From Paraburkholderia lycopersici (GTDB taxonomy: Bacteria; Pseudomonadota; Gammaproteobacteria; Burkholderiales; Burkholderiaceae), in contig NZ_FMYQ01000001.1 of NCBI RefSeq assembly GCF_900096975.1, positions 372,001 through 436,000 of the forward strand: 64,000 nucleotides of DNA, in the 5' to 3' direction. The notes under the pieces were generated by a model, which worked only from the letters and a program-made list of their open reading frames with translations, ran no database searches and was not told the DNA's origin. The position numbers and the translations under genes are program-made. Shown here in pieces: positions 37,980-45,418 of the stretch (the stretch's first letter is position 1; every line of letters begins with the position of its first letter).

Positions 37980-38789
37980 TCAAAACCGCATGCTCAACCA
38001 GTCGTCGTCGTTGAATTGAGTGAAGCCATGCCGAACAAACTCGGCCCTGTCTTCCATGTACTTGGCACAGAGGACCTGAATGCCCTCCGTCGCAAGTATC
38101 GCTTTCGACTCTCTCGCGCGCTTGGCCGAGTCTGTCTGTTGAGCGACTTGGTCGATGACAGAGCGGGGAATGAGTCTACCGGTCGCGTTTCTAAATAACG
38201 CCCAAATCGCCTGTCTGCCGCTTGATGCCGTCATGATTGCATTTCTCGCGGCCTCCGGGAGGTCGAGCATGAAGTTCCGAGGCATCGCGCCTTGCGCAAG
38301 CCAAGTTATCTGGGACTTGCCGAAAGCAGACACGCTCTTCTTGCCATCCTGGTTTGCGCCGTTTGTAAGGACCTCCGGCACCATCCGAAGTATCCCCATG
38401 CCGCACCGTCCCGTATTGTCGTCGCCTGTGACTAAGAGACAGAGTTGGTTCATCGCCTCGCGCGGAATCATCCACGTGTTCCCAACGGTGAACTTGGTGT
38501 CTACCTCGTGCCCCACGATCAGATTGTCGAGAACTTCGCCGCGTCCGAGCCCCAGTTCGGTACGCAGAACAATCTCGACCTTCGTGCCGATGTATGTCTT
38601 TTCCGTTTTCTCGAGTTGCTCTACGCGATAACGCCCGGTGCGCGGGCCGTCGATGACCTCGTCGAAAGACTTGCGGATAGCACTGCCCACGACCCCGAGG
38701 AGGTCTGGCCTCGCAAGCAGGAAATTTCGCACCTCAATCAGCGCGTGGTCATAGGGAACCGGTACAACGGGGTTCTGGATGGTGCTCAC
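37980..38789 (-). CDS. NaeI-like type II restriction endonuclease
   Basis: 269 aa from GTG 38789 (preceded by AGAAGAAG); ATG 38840 is possible but lies inside the operator repeats. The similarity to NaeI (recognises GCCGGC, type IIE) is clear to me from memory: DGPRTGRYRVEQLEKTEKTY, the catalytic V-D-T-K-F preceded by acidic residues (PD-(D/E)XK nuclease), WMIPREAMNQLCLL, and the C-terminal DNA-binding part with GRLIPRSVIDQVAQQTDSAKRARESKAIL. Divergent from the controller, methyltransferase and Vsr genes, which make up the rest of the system. Specificity is inferred. Confidence 0.88.
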   Translation of the reverse strand: MSTIQNPVVPVPYDHALIEVRNFLLARPDLLGVVGSAIRKSFDEVIDGPRTGRYRVEQLEKTEKTYIGTKVEIVLRTELGLGRGEVLDNLIVGHEVDTKFTVGNTWMIPREAMNQLCLLVTGDDNTGRCGMGILRMVPEVLTNGANQDGKKSVSAFGKSQITWLAQGAMPRNFMLDLPEAARNAIMTASSGRQAIWALFRNATGRLIPRSVIDQVAQQTDSAKRARESKAILATEGIQVLCAKYMEDRAEFVRHGFTQFNDDDWLSMRF

Positions 38790-38839
38790 AATATTCTTCT
38801 TCTGTCCAATAGGTGTATTGAAGTATCCGCTCCTCTGCA

Positions 38840-38889
38840 TGGATACACAAGTATGGATACACATTTTTGGATACACATCTGTGTATCCA
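38840..38889. promoter_or_regulatory. repeated operator of the restriction-modification system
   Basis: Three direct copies of TGGATACACA at 38840, 38854 and 38868 (exact 14-bp period), then one inverted copy TGTGTATCCA at 38880-38889. The third and fourth form a perfect palindrome with a 2-bp spacer. It lies between the divergent nuclease and controller genes, 18 bp before the controller start. This is the expected layout for cooperative binding of ribbon-helix-helix dimers. Confidence 0.85.
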
Positions 38890-38907
38890 CGTGATAGAGT
38901 ACCAGGC

Positions 38908-39105
38908 ATGTTGAGAAAAGATGTTGGCCTCCGTATCCGTGTCGATAGGGACCTTAGGGACGCTTTTGTGGAGGCGTGCCGGTCCCAAGACGTGGCTGCG
39001 TCCGAGATACTACGAGAGTTTATGCGCTGGTACACCTCGCAAACGAATACCCAAGGGGGCCAGCTTCCGCTCCCCTTTAACGTCAATAGCAACTACAACC
39101 AATGA
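38908..39105 (+). CDS. ribbon-helix-helix controller protein of the R-M system
   Basis: 65 aa. KDVGLRIRVDRDLRDAFVEACRSQDVAASEILREFMRWY is a CopG/Arc-type ribbon-helix-helix: one strand, then two helices. The C-terminal ~20 residues are polar. Its TGA overlaps the methyltransferase ATG (ATGA). Most restriction control proteins are helix-turn-helix (C proteins); an RHH protein in this place, directly next to a repeated operator, probably represses or balances nuclease and methylase expression. Confidence 0.85.
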   Translation: MLRKDVGLRIRVDRDLRDAFVEACRSQDVAASEILREFMRWYTSQTNTQGGQLPLPFNVNSNYNQ

Positions 39106-40067
39106 AACGAACGACCGGACCAACATCCATAGAGATTTGCAGTGGTGCTGGCGGCCAAGCGCTTGGGCTCGAAATGGCAGGCTTCGGCCACGAAGCGCTC
39201 GTTGAGATTGAACCCCCTGCGTGCGCGACGCTGCGTGCAAACAGGCCTGAATGGCAAGTTTTCGAACAGGATCTTCGGGCTTTCAGCGCCCTGCATTACA
39301 AGGGTATCGACCTTCTCGCTGGGGGCGTTCCGTGCCCCCCGTTCTCGAAGGCAGGAAAGCAACTCGGTGCCGACGATGAGCGCGACTTGTTCCCCGAGGC
39401 AATACGGTTAGTCGATGAGTGTCGGCCGCGCGCGGTAATGCTGGAGAACGTCCGAGGTCTGCTCGATGCGGTCTTCGACGACTACCGGAACAAGGTAGAG
39501 ACGCAGCTCAAGAAGTTGGGATATGTTTCCGGATGGCGTCTGCTCAACGCATCCGACTTCGGCGTCTCACAACTCCGTCCGCGAGTCATCTTCGTCGGTA
39601 TCCACAAGGATATCGCTGGAAAGTTCTCTTGGCCCGAGCGTCTCGAAGATGAGCCTCCAACGGTGGGCGAATTACTGCACGATCTAATGGCCGAACGCGG
39701 ATGGCTCGGTGCTGAGCGCTGGAGAGAGGTAGCCAACACAATTGCCCCCACGCTCGTCGGCGGCTCAAAGAAACACGGCGGTCCAGACTTAGGCCCAACG
39801 CGTGCCAAGCGGGCTTGGGCATCTCTTGGCGTCGATGGCATGGGCATTTGGGATGCGGCGCCAGATCGCGACTTCGTAGGCATGCCCCGCTTAACAACTC
39901 GCATGGCTGCTCGCATTCAGGGCTTCCCCGATGAGTGGCAGTTCTCGGGTAAGAAGACTGCGGCATACCGCCAAATCGGCAATGCCTTCCCGCCACCTGT
40001 CGCGCGCGCCGTGGCGCAGCAAATCCGCCGCGCCATCACGAGCCGCAGGATGTTAAAGGTCGCGTGA
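39102..40067 (+). CDS. C5-cytosine DNA methyltransferase of the NaeI-like system
   Basis: 321 aa. Seen: motif I E-I-C-S-G-A-G-G (11-18), motif IV GVPCPPFS with catalytic Cys 78, motif VI E-N-V-R-G at 115, motif VIII S-Q-L-R-P-R, and motifs IX/X with QIGNAFPPPVARAVAQQI at the C-terminus. Protects host DNA from the divergent nuclease, probably at the same site. Coupled to the controller upstream and to vsr downstream (both overlaps of 4 bp). Confidence 0.95.
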   Translation: MKRTTGPTSIEICSGAGGQALGLEMAGFGHEALVEIEPPACATLRANRPEWQVFEQDLRAFSALHYKGIDLLAGGVPCPPFSKAGKQLGADDERDLFPEAIRLVDECRPRAVMLENVRGLLDAVFDDYRNKVETQLKKLGYVSGWRLLNASDFGVSQLRPRVIFVGIHKDIAGKFSWPERLEDEPPTVGELLHDLMAERGWLGAERWREVANTIAPTLVGGSKKHGGPDLGPTRAKRAWASLGVDGMGIWDAAPDRDFVGMPRLTTRMAARIQGFPDEWQFSGKKTAAYRQIGNAFPPPVARAVAQQIRRAITSRRMLKVA

Positions 40068-40480
40068 GGCCTGAAGTGGTGGACAAGATTTCACCGTCCC
40101 GCCGAAGCGCCAACATGCGTGCGATACGGAGCTCGGACACCAAGCCTGAGCTCCTCGTCCGACGGCTCGTCCACCACTGCGGCTACCGCTTCCGGCTTCA
40201 TCGCAAGGATCTGCCAGGGAAGCCCGACTTGGTCTTTCCCGGTCGAAAATCAGTTATCTTCGTCCATGGCTGCTTCTGGCACATGCACGGCTGCCCTTCG
40301 GTCCGCGTTCCAAAATCCAATGTCGGCTATTGGAACCCCAAGCTCGAACGGAATCGGGCGCGGGACCAGCAGAGTTATTCTTCCCTCGAGAAGCTCGGCT
40401 GGAAGGTATTGATTGTATGGGAATGTGAAACCAAGGATCTAGACGCGCTAGAACGCAAACTAAAGATCTTCCTGCAATAA
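40064..40480 (+). CDS. vsr: Very short patch repair endonuclease (Vsr)
   Basis: 138 aa with a GTG start overlapping the methyltransferase stop. Seen: SRRSANMRAIRSSDTKPELLVRRL, GYRFRLHRKDLPGKPDLVFP (catalytic Asp), FVHGCFWHMHGC with zinc/His motif, and W-K-V-L-I-V-W-E-C. Nicks 5' of T in T:G mismatches caused by deamination of 5-methylcytosine, protecting the methylated site. Confidence 0.95.
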   Translation: MRPEVVDKISPSRRSANMRAIRSSDTKPELLVRRLVHHCGYRFRLHRKDLPGKPDLVFPGRKSVIFVHGCFWHMHGCPSVRVPKSNVGYWNPKLERNRARDQQSYSSLEKLGWKVLIVWECETKDLDALERKLKIFLQ

Positions 40481-40541
40481 CTTCCCCCCAAACTAGCATG
40501 CCGGAACCGGCGATCAGATCGGCGCGGGCAATGGACATGCG

Positions 40542-41348
40542 TTAGCAAGATTCGCTTTGGCTAGATAGCAGTTCTTGGCAAGCCCGTCGGACATCATCTT
40601 CGCTTGGCAAATGGACGTCTCCGAAACTGTGCTTCGTGTCACATTCAAGAATGACATTCTTGAATGACGGAATCGCATCGGCGAGGAGGTCCGCAGACTT
40701 GATCTTCCTGCCTTCGTTACCGCCTCTCGAACGGAATTTTGGGTTCGTCACGTATAGATCGATATTTGTGTCGCCAATCCAACAATCGACTCTAAACAAA
40801 GCGTCTGCAAGGGGGTGCTGCTTTACGTCGACTCCTTCACTCCGCAGCAGCGAGATGACATATTGCTCCTTTAGAAATGAATAGTAGGCATTCCCGATCC
40901 GCCACCGTACAGCATCCTTTGCTAATTGCTCTTGACCGCAAAGCGATGCCGCCACTCGAACTTTCTCTCTAATATCATCGTACAAAGCGTCCTTGAATAT
41001 CGGATGTCGGATGAAGTCGTCGAATAGAAGAAGTCCGCCAACTTTTTCGGTCACGAAATGAAATAGATGCGTAAACGCGAAGTCTGGGTGCCAGTCCCGA
41101 ATGGTTGGGACTTTGCTAACCACACTATTTTTGATATTTCTGAGCGCATGTTTGGACTGGTCCGCTGCAATCTGCTCGCAAAGCTGTAAGACATCCTTCG
41201 GTCGGATATTGTCGACTGTACCAGTCACGTGATTAATTACTCGCGGAACCACCAGTCGCTTCCTTTGGTCCGTTTTCCAACGGGCTAGGCGCGTTGCAGC
41301 TGATTTTGACCTCGAAAATCTCACGATGACTTCTTGCGATCTCGTCAA
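40542..41348 (-). CDS. unknown protein, possible nuclease
   Basis: Up to 268 aa if the TTG at 41348 is used; a GTG at 41324 is another start. Family not recognised. The C-terminal half contains HPLADALFRVDCWIGDTNIDLYVTNPKF, a spacing of acidic residues that could be a PD-(D/E)XK-like core, and later NVILECDTKHSFGD. It is convergent with vsr and lies downstream of an XRE regulator, so it may be a further restriction or defence gene. Weak evidence. Confidence 0.65.
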   Translation of the reverse strand: MTRSQEVIVRFSRSKSAATRLARWKTDQRKRLVVPRVINHVTGTVDNIRPKDVLQLCEQIAADQSKHALRNIKNSVVSKVPTIRDWHPDFAFTHLFHFVTEKVGGLLLFDDFIRHPIFKDALYDDIREKVRVAASLCGQEQLAKDAVRWRIGNAYYSFLKEQYVISLLRSEGVDVKQHPLADALFRVDCWIGDTNIDLYVTNPKFRSRGGNEGRKIKSADLLADAIPSFKNVILECDTKHSFGDVHLPSEDDVRRACQELLSSQSESC

Positions 41349-41470
41349 TTCCTGCTCCTGTGTCGAAAGACGACGTGGATTCTAAAGGATCGAGTTCATC
41401 GAAACTCGTGAGCCTCTCTGCAAACGGCCTGTGGTTGCCCGTGGAACGCGGCGAAGCAGGGGCCAACAAG

Positions 41471-41818
41471 TCAGTCCTTCGAAAAACCGCTGACGACCTG
41501 CCTGATGACACCCATGAGTATTTCGCGTTTTTCGAGCGTCAATCCGTCCAGCATTTCTGCAATGCGTTGCGCCTGATCGAGCTTCCGGTTAGATGCTTCG
41601 GCAATCAAGGCTTCAAGTTCACATTCAAATATCTCGGCTAGTTCGGCCAATCGCACTACGGACGGAACCGCGGCGCCGGTCTCCATACGAGAGACCGCTT
41701 CCCGGCTGATACCCAACGCCTCGGCAACGGCTTCCTGCGACAGACCCGCCTCGGCGCGCCTCGCCGCTATCGCTCGCCCCACTGCTTTCACCAAAGTGGC
41801 CTTTCTTTGCTCGTCCAT
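41471..41818 (-). CDS. XRE-family helix-turn-helix regulator
   Basis: 115 aa. N-terminal HTH (residues ~15-65): GLSQEAVAEALGISREAVSRMETGAAVPSVVRLAELAEIF. The C-terminal part is a helical region (AQRIAEMLDGLTLEKREILMGVIRQVV) likely for dimerisation. Upstream lies a strong palindrome (41,867-41,896), probably its own operator. 122 bp before the unknown gene on the same strand. Confidence 0.9.
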   Translation of the reverse strand: MDEQRKATLVKAVGRAIAARRAEAGLSQEAVAEALGISREAVSRMETGAAVPSVVRLAELAEIFECELEALIAEASNRKLDQAQRIAEMLDGLTLEKREILMGVIRQVVSGFSKD

Positions 41819-41866
41819 GTGTGACCTTTTACGCACGGCCGTAATGGTCAGGCTAGGGCGACAGAA

Positions 41867-41896
41867 ATCACATGAAGTGTGAGATCACACTGTGAT
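41867..41896. promoter_or_regulatory. palindromic operator upstream of the XRE gene
   Basis: Inner perfect palindrome AGTGTGA-GA-TCACACT (41876-41891) nested in outer arms ATCACA (41867-41872) and TGTGAT (41891-41896). It lies 49 bp before the XRE start and 170 bp before the plus-strand gene at 42069, so it could control both. Confidence 0.65.
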
Positions 41897-42068
41897 GTTA
41901 AACGTTACAATTAGAGAATTAGCTGCTTGATCGTCGGCGATTCACCCATGACCGGGCACTCACGCTGAACGTTTATCTCTTTGATTTTTCTATAAAAATC
42001 AGTGTACGAGGCCAAAAACGCTAGATAGTATAGAACTGTCGATTTGACGAACTCATTCGGAGAAAACT

Positions 42069-42443
42069 ATGAGCGCGAAGGCGGAAGTGAAGGGTTTGAA
42101 CGCGGGCGAAGCGGTCGCAGCGCAGGTGGGCGGTGCGGACGACGCAAAAAACAATACGACGGAGGTCCAGAAAAGGGAGAACCCGGCACGGAAGACGGAG
42201 GCAACCGAGACGCCCGAGAAGTTCAAGGCGACGCTGGCGGAACTCGATGAGCAACGCACGGCTCTCGCGAAATCGGCCATCGAGCAATTGAAACCCGGTC
42301 GTCCGTTCGATCCCGTCGTGGTCCGCCAGATCAACAAGATCGAGACGAAGAAGAATCGCCTGATCGTGTCGCGATTCGCCTCGCTGCTTCGGAAGAACAA
42401 TCCGGCAGTTCAGGCCATCGTCCACCAGATCATCGAAATCTGA
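42069..42443 (+). CDS. hypothetical protein
   Basis: 124 aa. No known family. The N-terminal ~50 residues are polar and probably disordered (KNNTTEVQKRENPARKTEATETPEKF); the rest is helical and basic (QINKIETKKNRLIVSRFASLLRKNNPAVQAIVHQIIEI). No signal or membrane segment. Upstream GGAGAAAACT supports the start. Confidence 0.7.
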   Translation: MSAKAEVKGLNAGEAVAAQVGGADDAKNNTTEVQKRENPARKTEATETPEKFKATLAELDEQRTALAKSAIEQLKPGRPFDPVVVRQINKIETKKNRLIVSRFASLLRKNNPAVQAIVHQIIEI

Positions 42444-42500
42444 ACGCCGCCGTGCTGATGAACAACCGGGCGCATTGCGATGCGTCCGCATATCGAATTC

Positions 42501-42526
42501 GCGTCATGTCATCCCTGACATGACGC
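42501..42526 (+). terminator. hairpin after the 124-aa gene
   Basis: Perfect eleven-bp stem (42501-42511 with 42516-42526) with a four-base loop, 57 bp after the stop codon. No T tract follows, so termination or an RNA-stabilising role are both possible. Confidence 0.5.
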
Positions 42527-42607
42527 ACCGGGGCGTTGCGTTCGCTCACATGGTCGGGAACGCAACGAAATAGCAGCAGCAATACCAACAGATAACAAGG
42601 TCAATAA

Positions 42608-43855
42608 ATGACGTTGAACGTTGCAACAACAATCGCTATCGGGGTAAGCGCAGTCCTGATTTCGGCGTGCGGAGGCGGTGGTGGTGGTTCAGCATCGACG
42701 GCTTCCGCTCCTACCACGGCGTCGGCACCGACGACTGCTTCGGCACCCACCGCAGCAACACCCATTCCGGTTCAGGCATCGTCGTATCTGAACAAGATGG
42801 ATGCTGCCGCAGCACTTGGACCTCAACCGCTTCCTTCCGAAGTCACCCAAGGCAATGCCGTTGCGTTCGGGGATTTCTTTCAGGACGGCACGTATTCGAT
42901 GGTCACGGCCACTTGCGCCGACACGAATTGCGGCGGTCCCGGTGGAAACGGAACGATTCACTTTTACAAGCTGATCAGCGGACAATGGGTCGATCACACG
43001 TCCGATATCCTGTCCGACAATACCGGCTGTGATCACCCGCGAAAAGCAATCGTCGCCGACTTCAACGGCTCCGGCAAACCCGGCGTATTCTTCGCGTGCC
43101 ACGGCGTGGATTCGGCACCGTTTGCAGGCGAACAACCTCGCATTCTGCTGCCGCAAGCAAACGGCAAGTACACGAACACGTTGCTCCCGTTCACCGGCTA
43201 TTTCCACAGCGCTTCTGCTGCCGATTTCAACGGCAAGGGATACGCCGACATCGTGGTGGCCGATCCGAGCGTCAACAAATCGCCGTACTTTCTCGTGAAT
43301 AACGGCGACGGCACGTTCACCGCCGACAAATCGGTTCGACTACCGGCCACCATGCTTCCGTATGATCCGACGACGGGTGCGGCTCAGGACAACTGCATCT
43401 CGGCTGGCTGCTCCGCCGAAATTGACACCGCCGAATTGATCGATTTCAGCGGCACCGGCAAGTTCGATCTGTTCCTTGGTGGACGCTCTCTCGATCCCGA
43501 GGGCATCGGCAACTGGATTCCGACGATCTTCCACAACCAAGGGAACAACACGTATTCGCAAAGCAACGTGACCACGCTGCCGTACAGCACGACGTATCAA
43601 ACGGCGCTCGATATCGTCTACACGAACAACTCCATCTATCTGACGAACGTACAAAGCATGCCGAACGGCTCTGCATCGATTTATGGCTACAGCGACATCG
43701 AGAAGAACAGCGGCACCAACTTCCAGACGAACGCAACGCTCTGGAATGAAACGGCCCCGTTCGCGAATTCGATGACGTGGATTAACTGGATCATTCCGTA
43801 TCAGGGAAAGATCGACGCGATGAACTCGACGTACAACGTCTCGGTCTCGCAGTAA
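42608..43855 (+). CDS. lipoprotein with FG-GAP/VCBS-like repeats
   Basis: 415 aa. Lipobox signal (IGVSAVLISACGGGGGG), then a Ser/Ala/Thr/Pro linker, then beta-propeller-type repeats: AFGDFFQDGTYSMV, VADFNGSGKPGVFFA, AADFNGKGYADIVVAD and DFSGTGKFDLFLGG, each with a D-x-(N/S)-G-x-G-x-x-D calcium-type loop. Surface or periplasmic protein, probably for binding rather than catalysis; ligand unknown. First of a cassette of exported or membrane proteins up to 44,942. Confidence 0.85.
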   Translation: MTLNVATTIAIGVSAVLISACGGGGGGSASTASAPTTASAPTTASAPTAATPIPVQASSYLNKMDAAAALGPQPLPSEVTQGNAVAFGDFFQDGTYSMVTATCADTNCGGPGGNGTIHFYKLISGQWVDHTSDILSDNTGCDHPRKAIVADFNGSGKPGVFFACHGVDSAPFAGEQPRILLPQANGKYTNTLLPFTGYFHSASAADFNGKGYADIVVADPSVNKSPYFLVNNGDGTFTADKSVRLPATMLPYDPTTGAAQDNCISAGCSAEIDTAELIDFSGTGKFDLFLGGRSLDPEGIGNWIPTIFHNQGNNTYSQSNVTTLPYSTTYQTALDIVYTNNSIYLTNVQSMPNGSASIYGYSDIEKNSGTNFQTNATLWNETAPFANSMTWINWIIPYQGKIDAMNSTYNVSVSQ

Positions 43856-43864
43856 ACGCAAAAA

Positions 43865-43889
43865 CGACGCCGCTGGATCGGCGGCGTCG
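43865..43889. terminator. hairpin between the lipoprotein and secreted-protein genes
   Basis: Nine-bp perfect GC stem (43865-43873 with 43881-43889), seven-base loop, ten bases after the stop codon. An A tract precedes it, giving a T tract only on the minus strand. Confidence 0.45.
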
Positions 43890-43908
43890 CATCAACGATC
43901 ACTCATTC

Positions 43909-44274
43909 ATGAAAACAGCCAATTTCCTGATCGGCGTCGTGTTGCTCGCCGGATCGACTTGTGCTTCCGCTCAAGCCGATAATCCGGCGAAGCAGTGGAA
44001 ACATGCCGCCAACGAAGCAAACAATGTATTTCTCGCTGGCCGCAAGGTATACGGCAGCGGGAACGCGCCGCCAACCTGTGCATCCGCACTCAAGCAACAG
44101 TTCGAACTTGGACAGAAAGTCGAAGCTGAACTCAATACCGCACTGAAAGTCGTCAATGGAATGGGCGGCATGCAGAACCCGAACGCCAAAGCGTACTTCG
44201 CGGACACGCTTCGCACCGCGAGCAGCGAAGTCGTTGCGCTCGATTCCAACACGATATCCAGTTGCGGACTGTAA
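43909..44274 (+). CDS. secreted hypothetical protein
   Basis: 121 aa. Clear signal peptide (TANFLIGVVLLAGSTCASAQA, cleavage near residue 23). The mature part is helical with two Cys (PTCASALKQQ and ISSCGL at the end) that may form a disulfide. Family not recognised. Confidence 0.75.
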   Translation: MKTANFLIGVVLLAGSTCASAQADNPAKQWKHAANEANNVFLAGRKVYGSGNAPPTCASALKQQFELGQKVEAELNTALKVVNGMGGMQNPNAKAYFADTLRTASSEVVALDSNTISSCGL

Positions 44275-44280
44275 CGACCT

Positions 44281-44583
44281 ATGAAGATGGCTAGCTGCCG
44301 TAGTTGCGGCAATTCGATCTGGAACACGACGAAACAATGCCCGGTATGTGGCACTAAGCAACGCGGAGCCAGAGCAAACGCCCGCAGGGAAAACCTCGAT
44401 CCGAACGAGCGCGACGTGTCCGGCCTATACCTGCTTCTCTTCGGGTTCTTCTACCTGAAATACAAGGGATGGCACCGAGCTGCGCTCGCTCATTTCCTCA
44501 TGTGCTTCTTCATGATGGGAACCATGTGGCTCGCCCTTCCATTCTATGCAAAGCGGTTCGTAGATTATTTCGAAGAACTTTAA
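44281..44583 (+). CDS. zinc-ribbon small membrane protein
   Basis: 100 aa. N-terminal zinc ribbon C-R-S-C-G-N ... C-P-V-C-G, a basic linker, then two membrane segments (GLYLLLFGFFYLKYKGWHRAALAHFLMCFFMMGTMWLALPFY). Function unknown. Six bp after the previous gene and five before the next, so one operon. Confidence 0.75.
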   Translation: MKMASCRSCGNSIWNTTKQCPVCGTKQRGARANARRENLDPNERDVSGLYLLLFGFFYLKYKGWHRAALAHFLMCFFMMGTMWLALPFYAKRFVDYFEEL

Positions 44584-44588
44584 ACGAT

Positions 44589-44942
44589 ATGAAAAACATC
44601 ACCATTGCTGCCCTGCTGTTCGCGGTATCCACCGCCGCCTTCTCGGATGGTCCCGCGTTCAACTGTGCGAAAGCATCGTCCAAGGTCGAAAAGATGATCT
44701 GCGCCGATTCGACGCTTTCTTCTGCCGATTCGGTGAACGCCGACATGTACAAGGAAGCGCTGCAAACGACTGATAACCAAAACCGCGTCAAGCAGGAACA
44801 GCGCCAGTGGCTAAAGATGAGAAATGCTTGTCAGACCGCCGATTGCATCTCGAAAGCATATGACACACGTTACAACCAGTTTCAACACGAACGCCTCGTG
44901 AATAGCGGTGCGGTCAACCTCGACGGATCGACCGGCCATTGA
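44589..44942 (+). CDS. LprI-like lysozyme-inhibitor family protein
   Basis: 117 aa. Signal peptide (NITIAALLFAVSTAAFS) then the LprI N-terminal domain pattern: FNCAKASSKVEKMICADSTLSSADSVNADMYKEAL ... QRQWLKMRNACQTADCISKAYDTRYNQ, with four conserved Cys. Family members are periplasmic and some inhibit lysozyme; the role here is inferred only from similarity. Last gene before a strong terminator. Confidence 0.8.
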   Translation: MKNITIAALLFAVSTAAFSDGPAFNCAKASSKVEKMICADSTLSSADSVNADMYKEALQTTDNQNRVKQEQRQWLKMRNACQTADCISKAYDTRYNQFQHERLVNSGAVNLDGSTGH

Positions 44943-45011
44943 CATCGCCGATCACAACAAGGTGGCGACACGACCGCCAGCATACAAAGCGGATCAAAGA
45001 TCCGGCCAACG

Positions 45012-45040
45012 AACCAGGGCACCCCGCCCTGGTTTTTTTT
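45012..45040 (+). terminator. rho-independent terminator of the secreted-protein cassette
   Basis: Nine-bp stem (45012-45020 with 45026-45034), five-base loop, followed by a T run to 45040. Confidence 0.92.
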
Positions 45041-45080
45041 CGCCCATCGAATCTGAATGACAACGCACCGGAGCATAACA

Positions 45081-45407
45081 ATGTCCGACAACAACAGTCG
45101 AACCGCTTCTGAAAACAATCCGTTCGCAGGCTTCGCCGTCCCTCTGATCGAACTCGGTCGAGTCGTTGTAACTCGCGCCGTCCTCGAACACCTTGAACGA
45201 GAGGCCGCCGACATCTATCGGTACCTACGTCGTCACGAACATGGCGATTGGGGCAACGTTACGCCGAAAGATGCCGAGGCAAACCTGTTGGGAGCTATCC
45301 ACGGCGGACGCACATTCTCGGCATACGAGGTCGCGGGCAAGCGCGTATGGATCATCACGGAAGGAGATCAATCCTCGACCTGTGTACTATTCCCGAGCGA
45401 ATACTAA
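45081..45407 (+). CDS. small protein of a mobile-element-associated family, upstream of sir2
   Basis: 108 aa. VVVTRAVLEHLEREAADIYRYLRRHEHGDWGNVTPKDAEANLLGAIHGGRTFSAYEV...WIITEGDQSSTCVLFPSEY matches in layout a family common on plasmids and integrative elements, usually with no assigned function. GGAG before ATG 45081 fixes the start. The Sir2 gene begins 11 bp later. Confidence 0.75.
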   Translation: MSDNNSRTASENNPFAGFAVPLIELGRVVVTRAVLEHLEREAADIYRYLRRHEHGDWGNVTPKDAEANLLGAIHGGRTFSAYEVAGKRVWIITEGDQSSTCVLFPSEY

Positions 45408-45418
45408 AGCGAAGACGA

